Below are positions 25,200-33,086 of a stretch of DNA of 33,086 nucleotides, one piece after another. The stretch lies in NCBI GenBank assembly GCA_002410555.1, contig DHSR01000071.1, positions 1,208 to 34,293 of the forward strand, in the 5' to 3' direction. Under the pieces are notes generated by a model. The model worked only from the letters and a program-made list of their open reading frames with translations, ran no database searches and had not been told where the DNA came from. The translations under genes and the position numbers were made by a program. The DNA comes from Bacteroidales bacterium UBA5281. Its GTDB lineage: Bacteria > Bacteroidota > Bacteroidia > Bacteroidales > Lentimicrobiaceae. Each line of letters opens with the position of its first letter. Position 1 is the stretch's first letter.

Positions 25200-25667
25200 A
25201 ATAAATGTTTGAAATTTAAAGTTAATGCCTGCCAGATTTACCGCTAAATTACTAACTTTTCCTGAGTTAAGACAAAAATGAAAAACTAACTGGAGCTTAG
25301 TGCTGTCACCGGCAGTGGAGGTAAGCCTAAGGCAAGTATTCAGAGCATGCTGAAAAACTAATATCTCATTGGATGCCAGTTTTGTATAATGCTGTTTTTA
25401 ACATTAAATGTAAGGCTTTTCCCGGCATACGTCTATATTCAATGCATTTATATTACGGTGCTCTGCAACTTATTATCGTTCTTACTTATTCTTTCTATAA
25501 AGGTGCACTGTACCTAAAAAAAGAGTCATAGAGGGGGAATATTTGTAGAAAATGTATGTTTAGTGATTTCGGGAGGTGCAGGGCACCGAAATAAAAAAAG
25601 GTTGTGAGTTTTTCAGCATGCCTTGTTTAAGGCTGATATCTTGCAATGAACTTTATACTTTATGGTT
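25200..25667. other. Non-coding stretch upstream of the DsrE gene
   Basis: Nothing firm is visible: no conserved reading frame, tRNA or repeat. It must hold the promoter of the dsrE-aminotransferase unit. The best -7-like box on the - strand, TAATTTAG, has one mismatch. Confidence 0.4.
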
Positions 25668-25697
25668 TAAAAAAATCCCTTCGCGTGGCGGAGGGAT
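25668..25697 (-). terminator. Rho-independent terminator of the lipoprotein gene
   Basis: On the - strand, ATCCCTCC (25697-25690) pairs with GAAGGGAT (25682-25675) through a 7-nt loop. Seven T follow (25674-25668). It lies 57 bp beyond the stop codon of the lipoprotein gene. Confidence 0.85.
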
Positions 25698-25753
25698 CTC
25701 TTTTAAACAGACCATGAGACTTATCCATGGCTATGATAAACAGGGGCTGAATT

Positions 25754-26734
25754 TTAGCGCATTTTTTGAGGACTTTTAACTGCGTTGCGTTTTGAAAAGT
25801 CAAACTTAAGTGCTTTTGCATCAACATCCTGAGCTTTAGAGGCAGGGATTACAAATGTCATTATCTGCCGGGGATCGTCATTATCCTCATCCGAAGGAAC
25901 GAACTGTCCAATATAAGGATTGTTGCCACTGCTGGTTGCGATGATAGCACCTTTATAAATAGCAGTAACACTGAAATTGGTATTCCCCGAGACATCACAG
26001 TTGGACCAAAGATCAACCAATACAGTATATGTGCCACCTTCAACAATGGCTTCAGAACTGTAGGTAATATTTTCATTGTTGATGTTATCCAGCTCACAGC
26101 CTGCATTGGAATCTACATCAAGCATGCCCCCGTTATCGGATTGATCCATGCCGTAATAGATTTCTGTTCCATTAGGTTCAATAAGATGCAGGTCTACATC
26201 ATTGGGTTTGTCCCAGGAGCAGCTCACCTGTAAAGTGCCGGTGCCTGCTGTTATTTTAGTTACGGTAATGGTTTCATGCGCACTTACCAGGCCGTTTTGG
26301 TCGCGGAGGGCGATGACGATAACAAAGGATTCTTTCGCTAAGTTTTGACTAAAAAACAACACCAGCAGATGTGTCCGGTCGGTAGATTTCGTGGGGGCTG
26401 CCGGAACTGTATAAAACCCTCCTACATCTTTTACTCCTATCAGTACTTCCTTGATGTTATCAGAAGTTTCAATTGAAATGTGATTGCTGCCACCATCCAA
26501 TATGTATGGATTTCCATTCAGGCTGTTTATTGACGGGGCATCGTCAGAGGTCGACCCGGCCGGGAAAGCAGCATTTTGATAAGTTCCCTCAGCAACAGTA
26601 AAATAAGATTTTGCAAGAACGTTTTCAGATGAATTTTCTTTGTCGTCGTCTTTGTCTTTTTTACAGGCAGTAAAAACCAGTGTTGCTGAGATTCCTATAA
26701 AAGTCAGGAAAGTAAGGATTCGTTTTGTTTTCAT
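25754..26734 (-). CDS. Lipoprotein with DUF2135/YfaP-like domain
   Basis: Exported lipoprotein of 326 aa. The signal ends in lipobox LVFTAC, so Cys24 is the lipid-bearing first residue, followed by a charged KKDKDDD tether seen in many surface or periplasmic Bacteroidota lipoproteins. The C-terminal half contains LQVSCSWDKPNDVDLHLIEP and EIYYG, the hallmark of the YfaP/DUF2135 beta domain in which the DVDLH aspartates are conserved. A GGTYTVLVDLWSNC segment follows, and the end is basic (KRNAVKSPQKMR). Function is not established for this family. It is a single gene with its own terminator and a long upstream gap shared with zwf. Confidence 0.85.
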   Translation of the reverse strand: MKTKRILTFLTFIGISATLVFTACKKDKDDDKENSSENVLAKSYFTVAEGTYQNAAFPAGSTSDDAPSINSLNGNPYILDGGSNHISIETSDNIKEVLIGVKDVGGFYTVPAAPTKSTDRTHLLVLFFSQNLAKESFVIVIALRDQNGLVSAHETITVTKITAGTGTLQVSCSWDKPNDVDLHLIEPNGTEIYYGMDQSDNGGMLDVDSNAGCELDNINNENITYSSEAIVEGGTYTVLVDLWSNCDVSGNTNFSVTAIYKGAIIATSSGNNPYIGQFVPSDEDNDDPRQIMTFVIPASKAQDVDAKALKFDFSKRNAVKSPQKMR

Positions 26735-27074
26735 AAGTTTTGGTTTTGGGTTTATTAAGTTTTCGTATTGTTCTTTAACTTTTAGTCATGTAAAGTTGAG
26801 GATAAAATTTTTTAAAATCCGACCCATTCTAACGTTCAAAAAAAAATGGAATAAGTTCAGATTTAATCCAGACTTTGTAGAGAATCAGGGTGCGATCCAA
26901 AGTCAAACCCTGAATAAACGGCCCAGCATCATACTTTGTTCAGAATTGCAACATCTGTTGCATGAAAAATCAGATTAAGATGTTCTTTCGTTATTTATGT
27001 TAATAAAATTAATTTGTAATCTTAAAAATGTAATTTTTTTTTAAAATTCAGGGTACGCTTGAAAATTGCGACCT

Positions 27075-27130
27075 GTCCGGTTTAAAATTATGTACCGACT
27101 TCGCAAATCAGTTTTGCAAATGAATCGGAC
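27075..27130. other. Element with three mutually exclusive stem arms
   Basis: Arm A, GTCCGGT (27075-27081), can pair with arm B, ACCGAC (27094-27099, one bulge), or by GTCCG with CGGAC (27126-27130) in arm C. Arm B can also pair with arm C (CCGA with TCGG), next to an inner stem GCAAA/TTTGC (27103-27107, 27113-27117). Such competition is seen in attenuators and riboswitches, but DNA-level roles are equally possible. No known riboswitch class is recognised. Confidence 0.35.
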
Positions 27131-27270
27131 AAACTATAGTCCAGAATTCCAATGTTAAATAATGCAAACAGAGTAGTTAAAATACAAATGCTCCTGAAAC
27201 ATTGTTCAGCGATAAAGTGTTAACCTATTGTTCACATGTCAACGTCGATATTGAGCATTGAATACTTTTA

Positions 27271-27300
27271 TTGCAGTTTCACGTTTCACACATATTTTTA
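27271..27300 (+). promoter_or_regulatory. Candidate zwf promoter (TTG - 19 bp - TATTTTTA)
   Basis: TTG at 27271-27273 and TATTTTTA at 27293-27300 are separated by 19 bp, the usual Bacteroidota spacing. The -7 element differs from TAnnTTTG at the last base only. The predicted transcript would begin near 27306, about 80 nt before zwf. Confidence 0.4.
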
Positions 27301-27302
27301 GT

Positions 27303-27323
27303 TGCAGGATAAGAATTCCTGCA
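27303..27323 (+). promoter_or_regulatory. Hairpin in the predicted zwf leader
   Basis: TGCAGGA (27303-27309) and TCCTGCA (27317-27323) form a perfect 7-bp stem with a 7-nt loop, right after the candidate promoter. It could be a 5'-end stabilising hairpin or a protein operator. No T-tract follows, so it is not a terminator. Confidence 0.4.
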
Positions 27324-27388
27324 TCAGATTGTGTATAAGTTGTGAAAAAAATCGACGCCCATATTGCAAAAGCAAAAAATAACCCATT

Positions 27389-28906
27389 ATGCCTAAAACC
27401 CAGCGTCATATTTATGTAATTTTTGGTGCTTCCGGCGACCTAACCCGAAGAAAATTAATGCCTTCTTTATATGCGCTGTTTGTTCAGCAAATGCTTCCTG
27501 ATAATTTTGTTTTGCTGGGTGTGGCAAGGACCCAATTTTCAGATGATCAGTTCAGGCAGGAAATGGAATTGGCCTTGCATGAATTCAATGAAATTGAAGA
27601 TGATACGCAAATAGAAGATTTTCTTCAAAAGGTTTATTATCAACCCATAAAATATGATGATGCTTCAGCTTACCGGCTATTTGAATCCAGACTTGAAAAA
27701 TTGCGGAAAGAAGCTCACATTGGCGGCAACACTGTATTTTATTTGTCCACACCGCCGTCCCTGTATGGTGTTATACCTGCTCAGCTTGCTGCAGTAGGTT
27801 TAAACAAACAGGATGATGGTTGGAAACGGCTGGTGATTGAAAAGCCGTTTGGTTATGATTTGGAATCAGCGCTAAAACTTAAGGAACAACTGCTTGAAAA
27901 CTGGACTGAAGATCAATTGTACCGCATTGATCATTATCTGGGAAAAGAAACGGTACAAAACGTATTTATTACGCGGTTTTCCAATGGCATTTTTGAGCCG
28001 CTCTGGAACCGGAATTACATCCACCATGTGGAAATTACCTCTGCCGAAAGTATAGGTATTGAAAAACGGGGAGGTTATTACGATTCATCGGGCGCATTGC
28101 GCGATATGGTGCAAAACCATCTGCTTCAGGTTACGGGGCTGGTAGCTATGGAACCCCCTTCTTCTTTACAGGCTGATGCCATTCGCTATGAAATATTAAA
28201 GGTATTTCAATCGTTGCGTCCCCTGAAAAAGGAGGAAATTAAGCATTGTGCCATCCGGGGACAATATCTGGAATCGACCATTAAAAATGAGAAGGTAACA
28301 GCTTACCGCGATGAAGAAGATGTGCCTCCGGATTCGGTAACAGAAACCTACGCCGCGCTTAAGTTTTATATTGATAACTGGCGATGGGGCGGAGTGCCTT
28401 TTTATGTGCGCACCGGCAAACGCCTGCCAACACGGGTTACCGAAGTGGTGATACATTTCAGGCAAACGCCGCATTTTCTTTTTTCTGAAAAATGTGTTAC
28501 TCCCGGTAACCAGCTCATTATCAGAATTCAGCCCGATGAAGGCATACTGATTAAGTTTGGTATGAAAAAGCCCGGCGAAGGTTACAATGTGGAAACTGTA
28601 AATATGGATTTTCATTATGCTGATCTTGCCAATCAGAGAATTCCTCCGGCGTATGAACGATTGATTAATGATACCATTATTGGTGACACCACGCTGTTTG
28701 CGCGCACCGAAGAACTCATTGAAGCCTGGAAGTTTCTTACTCCGGTGCTGGAAAGCTGGAAGAATGACCCTGATATCCCTTTGTACGGATATCCTGCCGG
28801 GACCTGGGGGCCAGAAACCGCCGATAATCTGATTGAAGAGGCTGACGGCAACTGGCGTTATCCCTGTAAAAACCTATCGAACGATGGCATTTATTGTGAA
28901 TTGTAA
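27389..28906 (+). CDS. zwf: Glucose-6-phosphate 1-dehydrogenase
   Basis: Oxidises glucose-6-phosphate to 6-phosphogluconolactone with NADP+ (or NAD+), entering the oxidative pentose-phosphate pathway. The dinucleotide loop is IFGASGDLTRRKL (11-23), followed by the conserved EKPFG (151-155) and the substrate signature RIDHYLGKE (179-187). The 505-aa length is normal for bacterial enzymes. Arg20 and Arg21 in the loop fit NADP preference, which is inference. It opens a same-strand cluster with pgl (100 bp later), rpiB, tal and pgi. The long upstream region suggests that control sits here. Confidence 0.98.
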   Translation: MPKTQRHIYVIFGASGDLTRRKLMPSLYALFVQQMLPDNFVLLGVARTQFSDDQFRQEMELALHEFNEIEDDTQIEDFLQKVYYQPIKYDDASAYRLFESRLEKLRKEAHIGGNTVFYLSTPPSLYGVIPAQLAAVGLNKQDDGWKRLVIEKPFGYDLESALKLKEQLLENWTEDQLYRIDHYLGKETVQNVFITRFSNGIFEPLWNRNYIHHVEITSAESIGIEKRGGYYDSSGALRDMVQNHLLQVTGLVAMEPPSSLQADAIRYEILKVFQSLRPLKKEEIKHCAIRGQYLESTIKNEKVTAYRDEEDVPPDSVTETYAALKFYIDNWRWGGVPFYVRTGKRLPTRVTEVVIHFRQTPHFLFSEKCVTPGNQLIIRIQPDEGILIKFGMKKPGEGYNVETVNMDFHYADLANQRIPPAYERLINDTIIGDTTLFARTEELIEAWKFLTPVLESWKNDPDIPLYGYPAGTWGPETADNLIEEADGNWRYPCKNLSNDGIYCEL

Positions 28907-29006
28907 ACAGGAGGTGTGTATCAGTGCATGGAAAACCCAATTTAGCCTCCCCGCCTCAGGTTGACAGTGACGCAATGAATAGATTTTGATAAAAAACATA
29001 TTCAAT

Positions 29007-29750
29007 ATGGAAACCACGATAAAAGTATTTAACAACATTGATGAGCTTTCTTTCTATTTTGGAAAGCTGCTGAAGCAAGGTGTAGATGAATTGCCGGAGG
29101 ATCAGACTTTTTCATTAGCACTTTCGGGCGGCTCAACACCTAAAGCTGTTTTTAACTTTCTGGCACAGCATTTCAAAGAACAGGTTGCCTGGGAAAAGGT
29201 GCTGGTATTTTGGGGTGACGAACGCTGTGTGCCACCCGATGATAAGGAAAGTAATTACCGAATGGCTAAGGAAAGCCTGCTCAGTCTTGTCCCGATTCCA
29301 GAATTAAATATTTTCAGGATCAGGGGAGAAAATATTCCGCATACGGAAGCCTCAGCCTACGAAGAAAAAGTGAAACAAAACGTATACAGGGTTGACAAAA
29401 TGCCTGTCTTTGACCTCTTTATGCTTGGCATGGGCGATGACGGACATACGGTTTCCATTTTTCCGGATCACCCTGAATTGTTTCGTTCGGATAAGCTCTT
29501 TGAGGTAGCGGTGCATCCCGAAAGCGGTCAGCAAAGGATTACCGCCACCGGAAAATTAATCAACCATGCCCGCAATGTTGTATTTCTGGTTACCGGTGAA
29601 GCCAAATCATCCATGGTTGCAACCATTCTTGAGAAAGGCAAAGGGTGGGAAAAGCTCCCGGCTGCAATGGTTCACCCTGAAAAAGGAACACTCTATTGGT
29701 TGCTTGATGAAGAAGCGGCATCAAAACTTGATGAAAACAGCAGCAGCTAA
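29007..29750 (+). CDS. pgl: 6-phosphogluconolactonase
   Basis: Hydrolyses the unstable lactone made by Zwf to 6-phosphogluconate. This is the Pgl/DevB (NagB-like fold) type: LALSGGSTPKAVF near the N-terminus binds the phosphate, VFWGDERCVPPDD and LGMGDDGHTVSIFP are the family signatures, and the His in GDDGHT is the likely catalytic base. I chose the ATG at 29007, giving 247 aa, instead of a TTG 21 bp upstream. No Shine-Dalgarno is present. It sits between zwf and rpiB, only 20 bp from rpiB, so those two are surely co-transcribed. Confidence 0.96.
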   Translation: METTIKVFNNIDELSFYFGKLLKQGVDELPEDQTFSLALSGGSTPKAVFNFLAQHFKEQVAWEKVLVFWGDERCVPPDDKESNYRMAKESLLSLVPIPELNIFRIRGENIPHTEASAYEEKVKQNVYRVDKMPVFDLFMLGMGDDGHTVSIFPDHPELFRSDKLFEVAVHPESGQQRITATGKLINHARNVVFLVTGEAKSSMVATILEKGKGWEKLPAAMVHPEKGTLYWLLDEEAASKLDENSSS

Positions 29751-29770
29751 AACAATAAAAGATACCCAAA

Positions 29771-30241
29771 ATGAAAATCGGAATTGCATCGGATCATGGG
29801 GGTTTTACAATATATCAGGACCTGAAGGAAAAGTTAACCGGATTGGGACACATCATTGTGGATTTTGGAAATACGATATATAATCCTGACGATGATTTTC
29901 CCGATTATGTTATACCTTTGGCCAGAGCTGTAGCGGGGCATAAGGTGGAAAGAGGAATAGCCATTTGTGGCAGCGGTGTGGGAGCATCTATCGCGGCCAA
30001 TAAGGTTCCGGGAGTCCGGGCAGCCCTCATTCACGATCTTTGGTCGGCCCGGCAGGGCGTTGAAGACGATGACATGAGTGTGTTGTGCATGGGAGGCAGG
30101 GTAATCGACAGCGAAAAAGCACTGGAACTTGCAATTGCATTTCTGGAGGCTAAATTTTCAAGAGAAGAACGGTTTAAGCGTCGACTGCTGAAGATTGAGA
30201 AAAGAACTAGGGAGTTGTGGGCGATGGAAGGGAAAGGTTAA
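29771..30241 (+). CDS. rpiB: Ribose-5-phosphate isomerase B (RpiB/LacAB family)
   Basis: Interconverts ribulose-5-phosphate and ribose-5-phosphate. ASDHGG (6-11), Cys66 in AICGSGVG (the base of RpiB-type enzymes), the NKVPGVRAAL segment and the HDLWSAR motif are all seen. The usual N-D-A-N-V-L stretch is DDDMSVLCMGGR here, so the sugar-binding loop is slightly different. Related LacA/LacB or other aldose-phosphate isomerases cannot be excluded, but the company of zwf, pgl and tal favours RpiB. At 156 aa it is normal length with a short extra charged tail. An array of TTTCTAA-type repeats starts at the base after its stop. Confidence 0.93.
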   Translation: MKIGIASDHGGFTIYQDLKEKLTGLGHIIVDFGNTIYNPDDDFPDYVIPLARAVAGHKVERGIAICGSGVGASIAANKVPGVRAALIHDLWSARQGVEDDDMSVLCMGGRVIDSEKALELAIAFLEAKFSREERFKRRLLKIEKRTRELWAMEGKG

Positions 30242-30276
30242 TTTCTAATTTCTAATTTCTAAGGTCTAATGCCTAA
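30242..30276. repeat. Second heptamer tandem array, consensus nnYCTAA
   Basis: Five heptamers in register: three identical TTTCTAA (30242-30262), then GGTCTAA (30263-30269) and TGCCTAA (30270-30276). The array starts at the base right after the rpiB stop codon. A C-rich stretch (CCCTCGCCCCTC) follows. A two-unit remnant, TTTCTAA-ATTCTAA, occurs at 23419-23432. The repeat period is the same as at the window ends, but the sequence differs. Confidence 0.8.
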
Positions 30277-30350
30277 AGCAGTCGTCCCTCGCCCCTCTTT
30301 TAATGCATACCGAAACTAAGTACAATAACAATTTAAAAAACTGAACAAAA

Positions 30351-31427
30351 ATGAATCAAAACACAAAAAAACTTCAAGATCAGGGCGTTAGTTTATGGAT
30401 GGACAATATTTCGCGTCAGATGCTTGACGATAAGGAGCTTGATCGGTATATCAATGAGTTTTCCATTACCGGGCTTACCTCCAATCCTTCCATCTTTGAT
30501 AAGTCCATCGGGCAAACCGATTATTACGATTCAGCCATTGCCCGCCTCAACAAGCCGGAACTGAATGATGAAGCCCTCTTTTTCGAGCTTGCCATCGAAG
30601 ACATTCAACGTGCGGCCGATGCGTTTCTGCCGGTGTTTCATAGAACCAATGGTCTGGATGGTTTTGTTTCCATAGAAGTTTCCCCACTGCTTGCTTATGA
30701 TACTGAAAGTACCCTCCAATCTGCCAAAGAAATCCACCGTAAAGTAAACCGGCCCAATGCTTTTATTAAAATACCGGGAACCCCTGAGGGCGTGCCGGCC
30801 ATTGAAGCAGCCATTGCCGAAGGCATTCCGGTCAATGTAACCCTGCTTTTTTCTGCCGAACAGTACCAGGCCGCATCTATGGCCTATCTGCAGGGTATTG
30901 AAACCAGGATAAAAAAAGGCCTGAATGCCGATGTAAAATCGGTGGCCTCGCTTTTTGTGAGTCGATGGGATAAAGCCGTGGAGGATGAGGCTCCGGAAAA
31001 TCTTAAAAATAAGCTTGGCATTGCTGTGGCACAAAAAACATATGTGGCTTACCTCGAATTTCTAAAATCTTCGCGGGTACAGCGCATCATGAACTTCGGT
31101 ACTTCACCCCAACGTTTGTTATGGGCCAGCACCGGCACCAAAGACCCTAATGCATCGGATATTCTGTACATTAAAAACCTTATTGCCCCTTATACCATCA
31201 ACACCATCCCCGACAAAACCCTGATGGCGTTTGCCGACCACGGCGAAATTGGCACATCTTTGCCTGACAATACCACCGCTGCTGATAAAATAATCAAACA
31301 GTATGCGGATCTTTCAGTAGATTATGCTCAACTGGCAGAGCAGCTTCAAAAAGAAGGTGCGGAAGCGTTCAATAAATCATGGAACAATTTGATAAACAGT
31401 ATTTCCAATAAAAGAAGCCAACTATAA
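30351..31427 (+). CDS. tal: Transaldolase
   Basis: Transfers a dihydroxyacetone unit between sugar phosphates, joining the non-oxidative pentose-phosphate pathway to glycolysis. The Schiff-base lysine is Lys140 in NAFIKIPGTPEG. Other family marks are GLTSNPSIFDKSI (41-53), SIEVSPLLAYDTE and NVTLLFSAEQY. At 358 aa it belongs to the longer type found in actinobacteria and cyanobacteria rather than the about 220-aa short type. It stands 10 bp before pgi, so the two are co-transcribed. Natural Tal-Pgi fusion proteins are known in other bacteria, which supports the pairing. Confidence 0.96.
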   Translation: MNQNTKKLQDQGVSLWMDNISRQMLDDKELDRYINEFSITGLTSNPSIFDKSIGQTDYYDSAIARLNKPELNDEALFFELAIEDIQRAADAFLPVFHRTNGLDGFVSIEVSPLLAYDTESTLQSAKEIHRKVNRPNAFIKIPGTPEGVPAIEAAIAEGIPVNVTLLFSAEQYQAASMAYLQGIETRIKKGLNADVKSVASLFVSRWDKAVEDEAPENLKNKLGIAVAQKTYVAYLEFLKSSRVQRIMNFGTSPQRLLWASTGTKDPNASDILYIKNLIAPYTINTIPDKTLMAFADHGEIGTSLPDNTTAADKIIKQYADLSVDYAQLAEQLQKEGAEAFNKSWNNLINSISNKRSQL

Positions 31428-31437
31428 TTTTACGAAC

Positions 31438-33051
31438 ATGGAAACCTCACTTACGCGTTCAGAAGCCTGGAAAGCGCTTGAAAAGCATCATCAGGAAATA
31501 AAAAATACTACCATAAAAACATGGTTTGAGAAAGATAAAAACCGTGGCCGGGAGCTTGTGGTTAAAGATGTTGGGATTTATTTTGATTATTCCAAACACC
31601 GGATTACGACCGAAACCCTCGAATTGCTCCTTAAACTGGCTGCATCACGTAATCTTGAAGCCCGGCGTAAAGCCATGTTTGGTGGCGAAAAGATAAACAC
31701 CACCGAAGACAGGGCAGTATTGCATACGGCACTTCGGGCTCCCAAAGGCGCTACCATAATGACCGATGGCCACAATGTGGTACCCGATGTACATGCTGTA
31801 CTGGATAAAATGGCTGAGTTTGCCAATAAAATCAGAAACAGGGTCTGGAAAGGGCATACTGGTAAGCCCATTAAAAATATCATTAATATTGGCATTGGCG
31901 GTTCTGACCTGGGGCCGATAATGGCTTATGAGGCGCTTAAATTTTACAGTGACCGTGAGCTGAACTTCCTCTTTGTATCCAATGTGGATGGCAGCGATTT
32001 TGCAGAAGCAGTCAATAATCTGCGCGCTGATGAAACTCTTTTTATTATTTCATCCAAAACATTTACCACCCTCGAAACGATGACCAATGCCCAATCCGCG
32101 CGTAAATGGGCGCTGGAGCAACTGCATGATGAGGCCGCGGTGGCTAAGCATTTTGTTGCAGTGTCAACCAACGAAAAGGGCGTGCGCGAGTTTGGTATTG
32201 ATACCCAAAATATGTTTGAGTTCTGGGACTGGGTTGGAGGCCGCTATTCCATGACTTCAGCCATTGGCCTCTCCACCATGATCGCCATAGGGCCGGAGCG
32301 CTATCACGAAATGTTAAATGGCTTCCATCAGATGGATGAACATTTCCGCAACGCACCCCTGCATAAAAATATACCCGTGATCCTGGCGTTGCTGGGCATT
32401 TGGTACAACAACTTTTTTGATGTCCGGACCCAGGCTGTTTTTCCCTATGAAAACTATTTGAAACGTTTTCCGGCTTACCTGCAACAACTCACTATGGAGA
32501 GTAATGGCAAGCACATTACGCGTGAAGGGGAAAAAACCGATTACCAGACCGGCCCGGTTTACTGGGGAGAGCCCGGAACCAATGGACAGCACTCCTTTTA
32601 TCAGTTGATCCATCAGGGAACTAAAATAATACCCTGTGATTTTATCGGGTTTAAGGAATCGTTGAATGATCTACCTCCTCATCAGGATTATCTGATTGCC
32701 AATATGATAGCACAGGGAGAGGCGCTTGCTTTTGGGAAAACGGCTGGTGAAGTGCGGGCAGAAGGTGTGCCTGAAGAACTGGTGCCACACAAAACATTTG
32801 AAGGAAACCGGCCTTCTTCCACCTTTTTTCTGGATAAATTAACTCCGGGAAATCTGGGAAAACTGGTTGCGATGTATGAACACAGTGTCTTTGTTCAGGG
32901 CGTGATCTGGAACATCAATTCCTTTGATCAAATGGGTGTGGAACTGGGCAAGAAGCTGGCTCAGAATATTATCCCCGAACTTCAGAAAAAGGACAAACCG
33001 CTGAATCATGACAGCTCGACCAATGCGCTGATTGAGTTTTACAGGGGGTGA
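31438..33051 (+). CDS. pgi: Glucose-6-phosphate isomerase
   Basis: Interconverts glucose-6-phosphate and fructose-6-phosphate. Key parts are IGIGGSDLGP (151-160), the phosphate loop SSKTFTT (205-211), catalytic Glu354 (TMESNGK), His385 (GTNGQHSF) and Lys505 (GVELGKKLAQ). The 537-aa length is close to E. coli Pgi (549 aa). As the last gene of the cluster it closes a cycle with tal and zwf: fructose-6-phosphate made by Tal can be returned to glucose-6-phosphate. Its TGA stop is followed after 15 bp by an inverted copy of the AGATCAC heptamer array, and no terminator is visible before the window ends. Confidence 0.98.
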   Translation: METSLTRSEAWKALEKHHQEIKNTTIKTWFEKDKNRGRELVVKDVGIYFDYSKHRITTETLELLLKLAASRNLEARRKAMFGGEKINTTEDRAVLHTALRAPKGATIMTDGHNVVPDVHAVLDKMAEFANKIRNRVWKGHTGKPIKNIINIGIGGSDLGPIMAYEALKFYSDRELNFLFVSNVDGSDFAEAVNNLRADETLFIISSKTFTTLETMTNAQSARKWALEQLHDEAAVAKHFVAVSTNEKGVREFGIDTQNMFEFWDWVGGRYSMTSAIGLSTMIAIGPERYHEMLNGFHQMDEHFRNAPLHKNIPVILALLGIWYNNFFDVRTQAVFPYENYLKRFPAYLQQLTMESNGKHITREGEKTDYQTGPVYWGEPGTNGQHSFYQLIHQGTKIIPCDFIGFKESLNDLPPHQDYLIANMIAQGEALAFGKTAGEVRAEGVPEELVPHKTFEGNRPSSTFFLDKLTPGNLGKLVAMYEHSVFVQGVIWNINSFDQMGVELGKKLAQNIIPELQKKDKPLNHDSSTNALIEFYRG

Positions 33052-33066
33052 GGAAGGATTTGTTGA

Positions 33067-33086
33067 GTGATCTGTGATCTGTGATC
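33067..33086. repeat. Heptamer array (GTGATCT), inverted copy of the left-end array
   Basis: Two full GTGATCT units (33067-33080) and a partial third (33081-33086) run into the window edge, so the true length is unknown. The reverse complement is AGATCAC, the same unit as at 25-59. It begins 15 bp after the pgi stop. Confidence 0.8.

Larger units (their letters stand above)
26735..27388. other. 654-bp non-coding region between lipoprotein gene and zwf
   Basis: This AT-rich divergent region has no convincing gene. It contains several inverted repeats: TCAGGGT/ACCCTGA (26885-26891, 26907-26913), with a further TCAGGGT at 27048-27054; TGCAAC/GTTGCA (26947-26962); a multi-arm element (27075-27130); and a 7-bp hairpin in the zwf leader (27303-27323). 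Two ATTGTTCA direct repeats at 27201-27208 and 27227-27234 are 26 bp apart. Confidence 0.6.

Noticed and set aside
25576..25779. 67-codon open frame on the + strand starting at GTG
   Set aside because: It runs through the - strand terminator hairpin and into the end of the lipoprotein gene, and resembles no family I know.

Overview
The window looks like a chromosomal segment of a free-living member of the Bacteroidota, probably class Bacteroidia. The evidence is a 288-residue primary sigma factor, a protein with a C-terminal type IX secretion (T9SS) sorting tail, ribosomal protein S1 with a long acidic N-terminus, mostly absent Shine-Dalgarno sequences, and several perfect TAnnTTTG boxes, the -7 element of Bacteroidota promoters. 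I see no rRNA, tRNA, CRISPR array, integrase or insertion sequence. Genes end in TAA, TAG and TGA, so the code is standard.

Layout. Positions 1-434 hold a degenerate 7-bp tandem array and a G-tract cluster, then AT-rich DNA. Positions 435-10807 (+ strand) are core genes: a DegP/HtrA protease, the primary sigma factor, a single-domain response regulator, CTP synthase, the YidC insertase, ribosomal protein S1 and ribonuclease Z. Positions 10808-14123 (- strand) carry a cytosolic hybrid histidine kinase, whose stop codon directly abuts that of rnz, and tcdA. An MscS channel (+) and a TspO-like membrane protein (-) follow. Positions 16327-26734 are all on the - strand: an arginase-family hydrolase paired with a PAS histidine kinase, a secreted protein of unknown function, a T9SS protein with laminin-B-like halves, an Nramp transporter fused to a universal stress domain, a DsrE protein with a PLP aminotransferase, and a DUF2135/YfaP-like lipoprotein. 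After a 654-bp non-coding stretch, 27389-33051 (+) is a sugar-phosphate cluster: zwf, pgl, rpiB, tal, pgi.

How the genes work together. The last cluster takes glucose-6-phosphate through the first two oxidative pentose-phosphate steps (Zwf, Pgl), interconverts pentose phosphates (RpiB), and recycles carbon to fructose-6-phosphate and glucose-6-phosphate (Tal, Pgi). The 6-phosphogluconate dehydrogenase gene (gnd) is not in the window. DegP and YidC serve envelope quality control and membrane insertion. Two soluble histidine kinases and one stand-alone receiver are signalling parts whose pairing cannot be read from sequence.

Most notable observations. (1) The Nramp-Usp gene has one in-frame TGA exactly where the DPGN-W motif normally has tryptophan, with 577 intact codons after it. 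(2) One heptamer repeat family occurs at both ends of the window in opposite orientation, and a second heptamer array starts directly after the rpiB stop codon. (3) The T9SS protein appears to carry the C-terminal half of a laminin-B-like domain before the N-terminal half of another. (4) The long zwf upstream region can fold into competing hairpins. I did not find a clear, complete, previously undescribed system; most of the window is housekeeping sequence.
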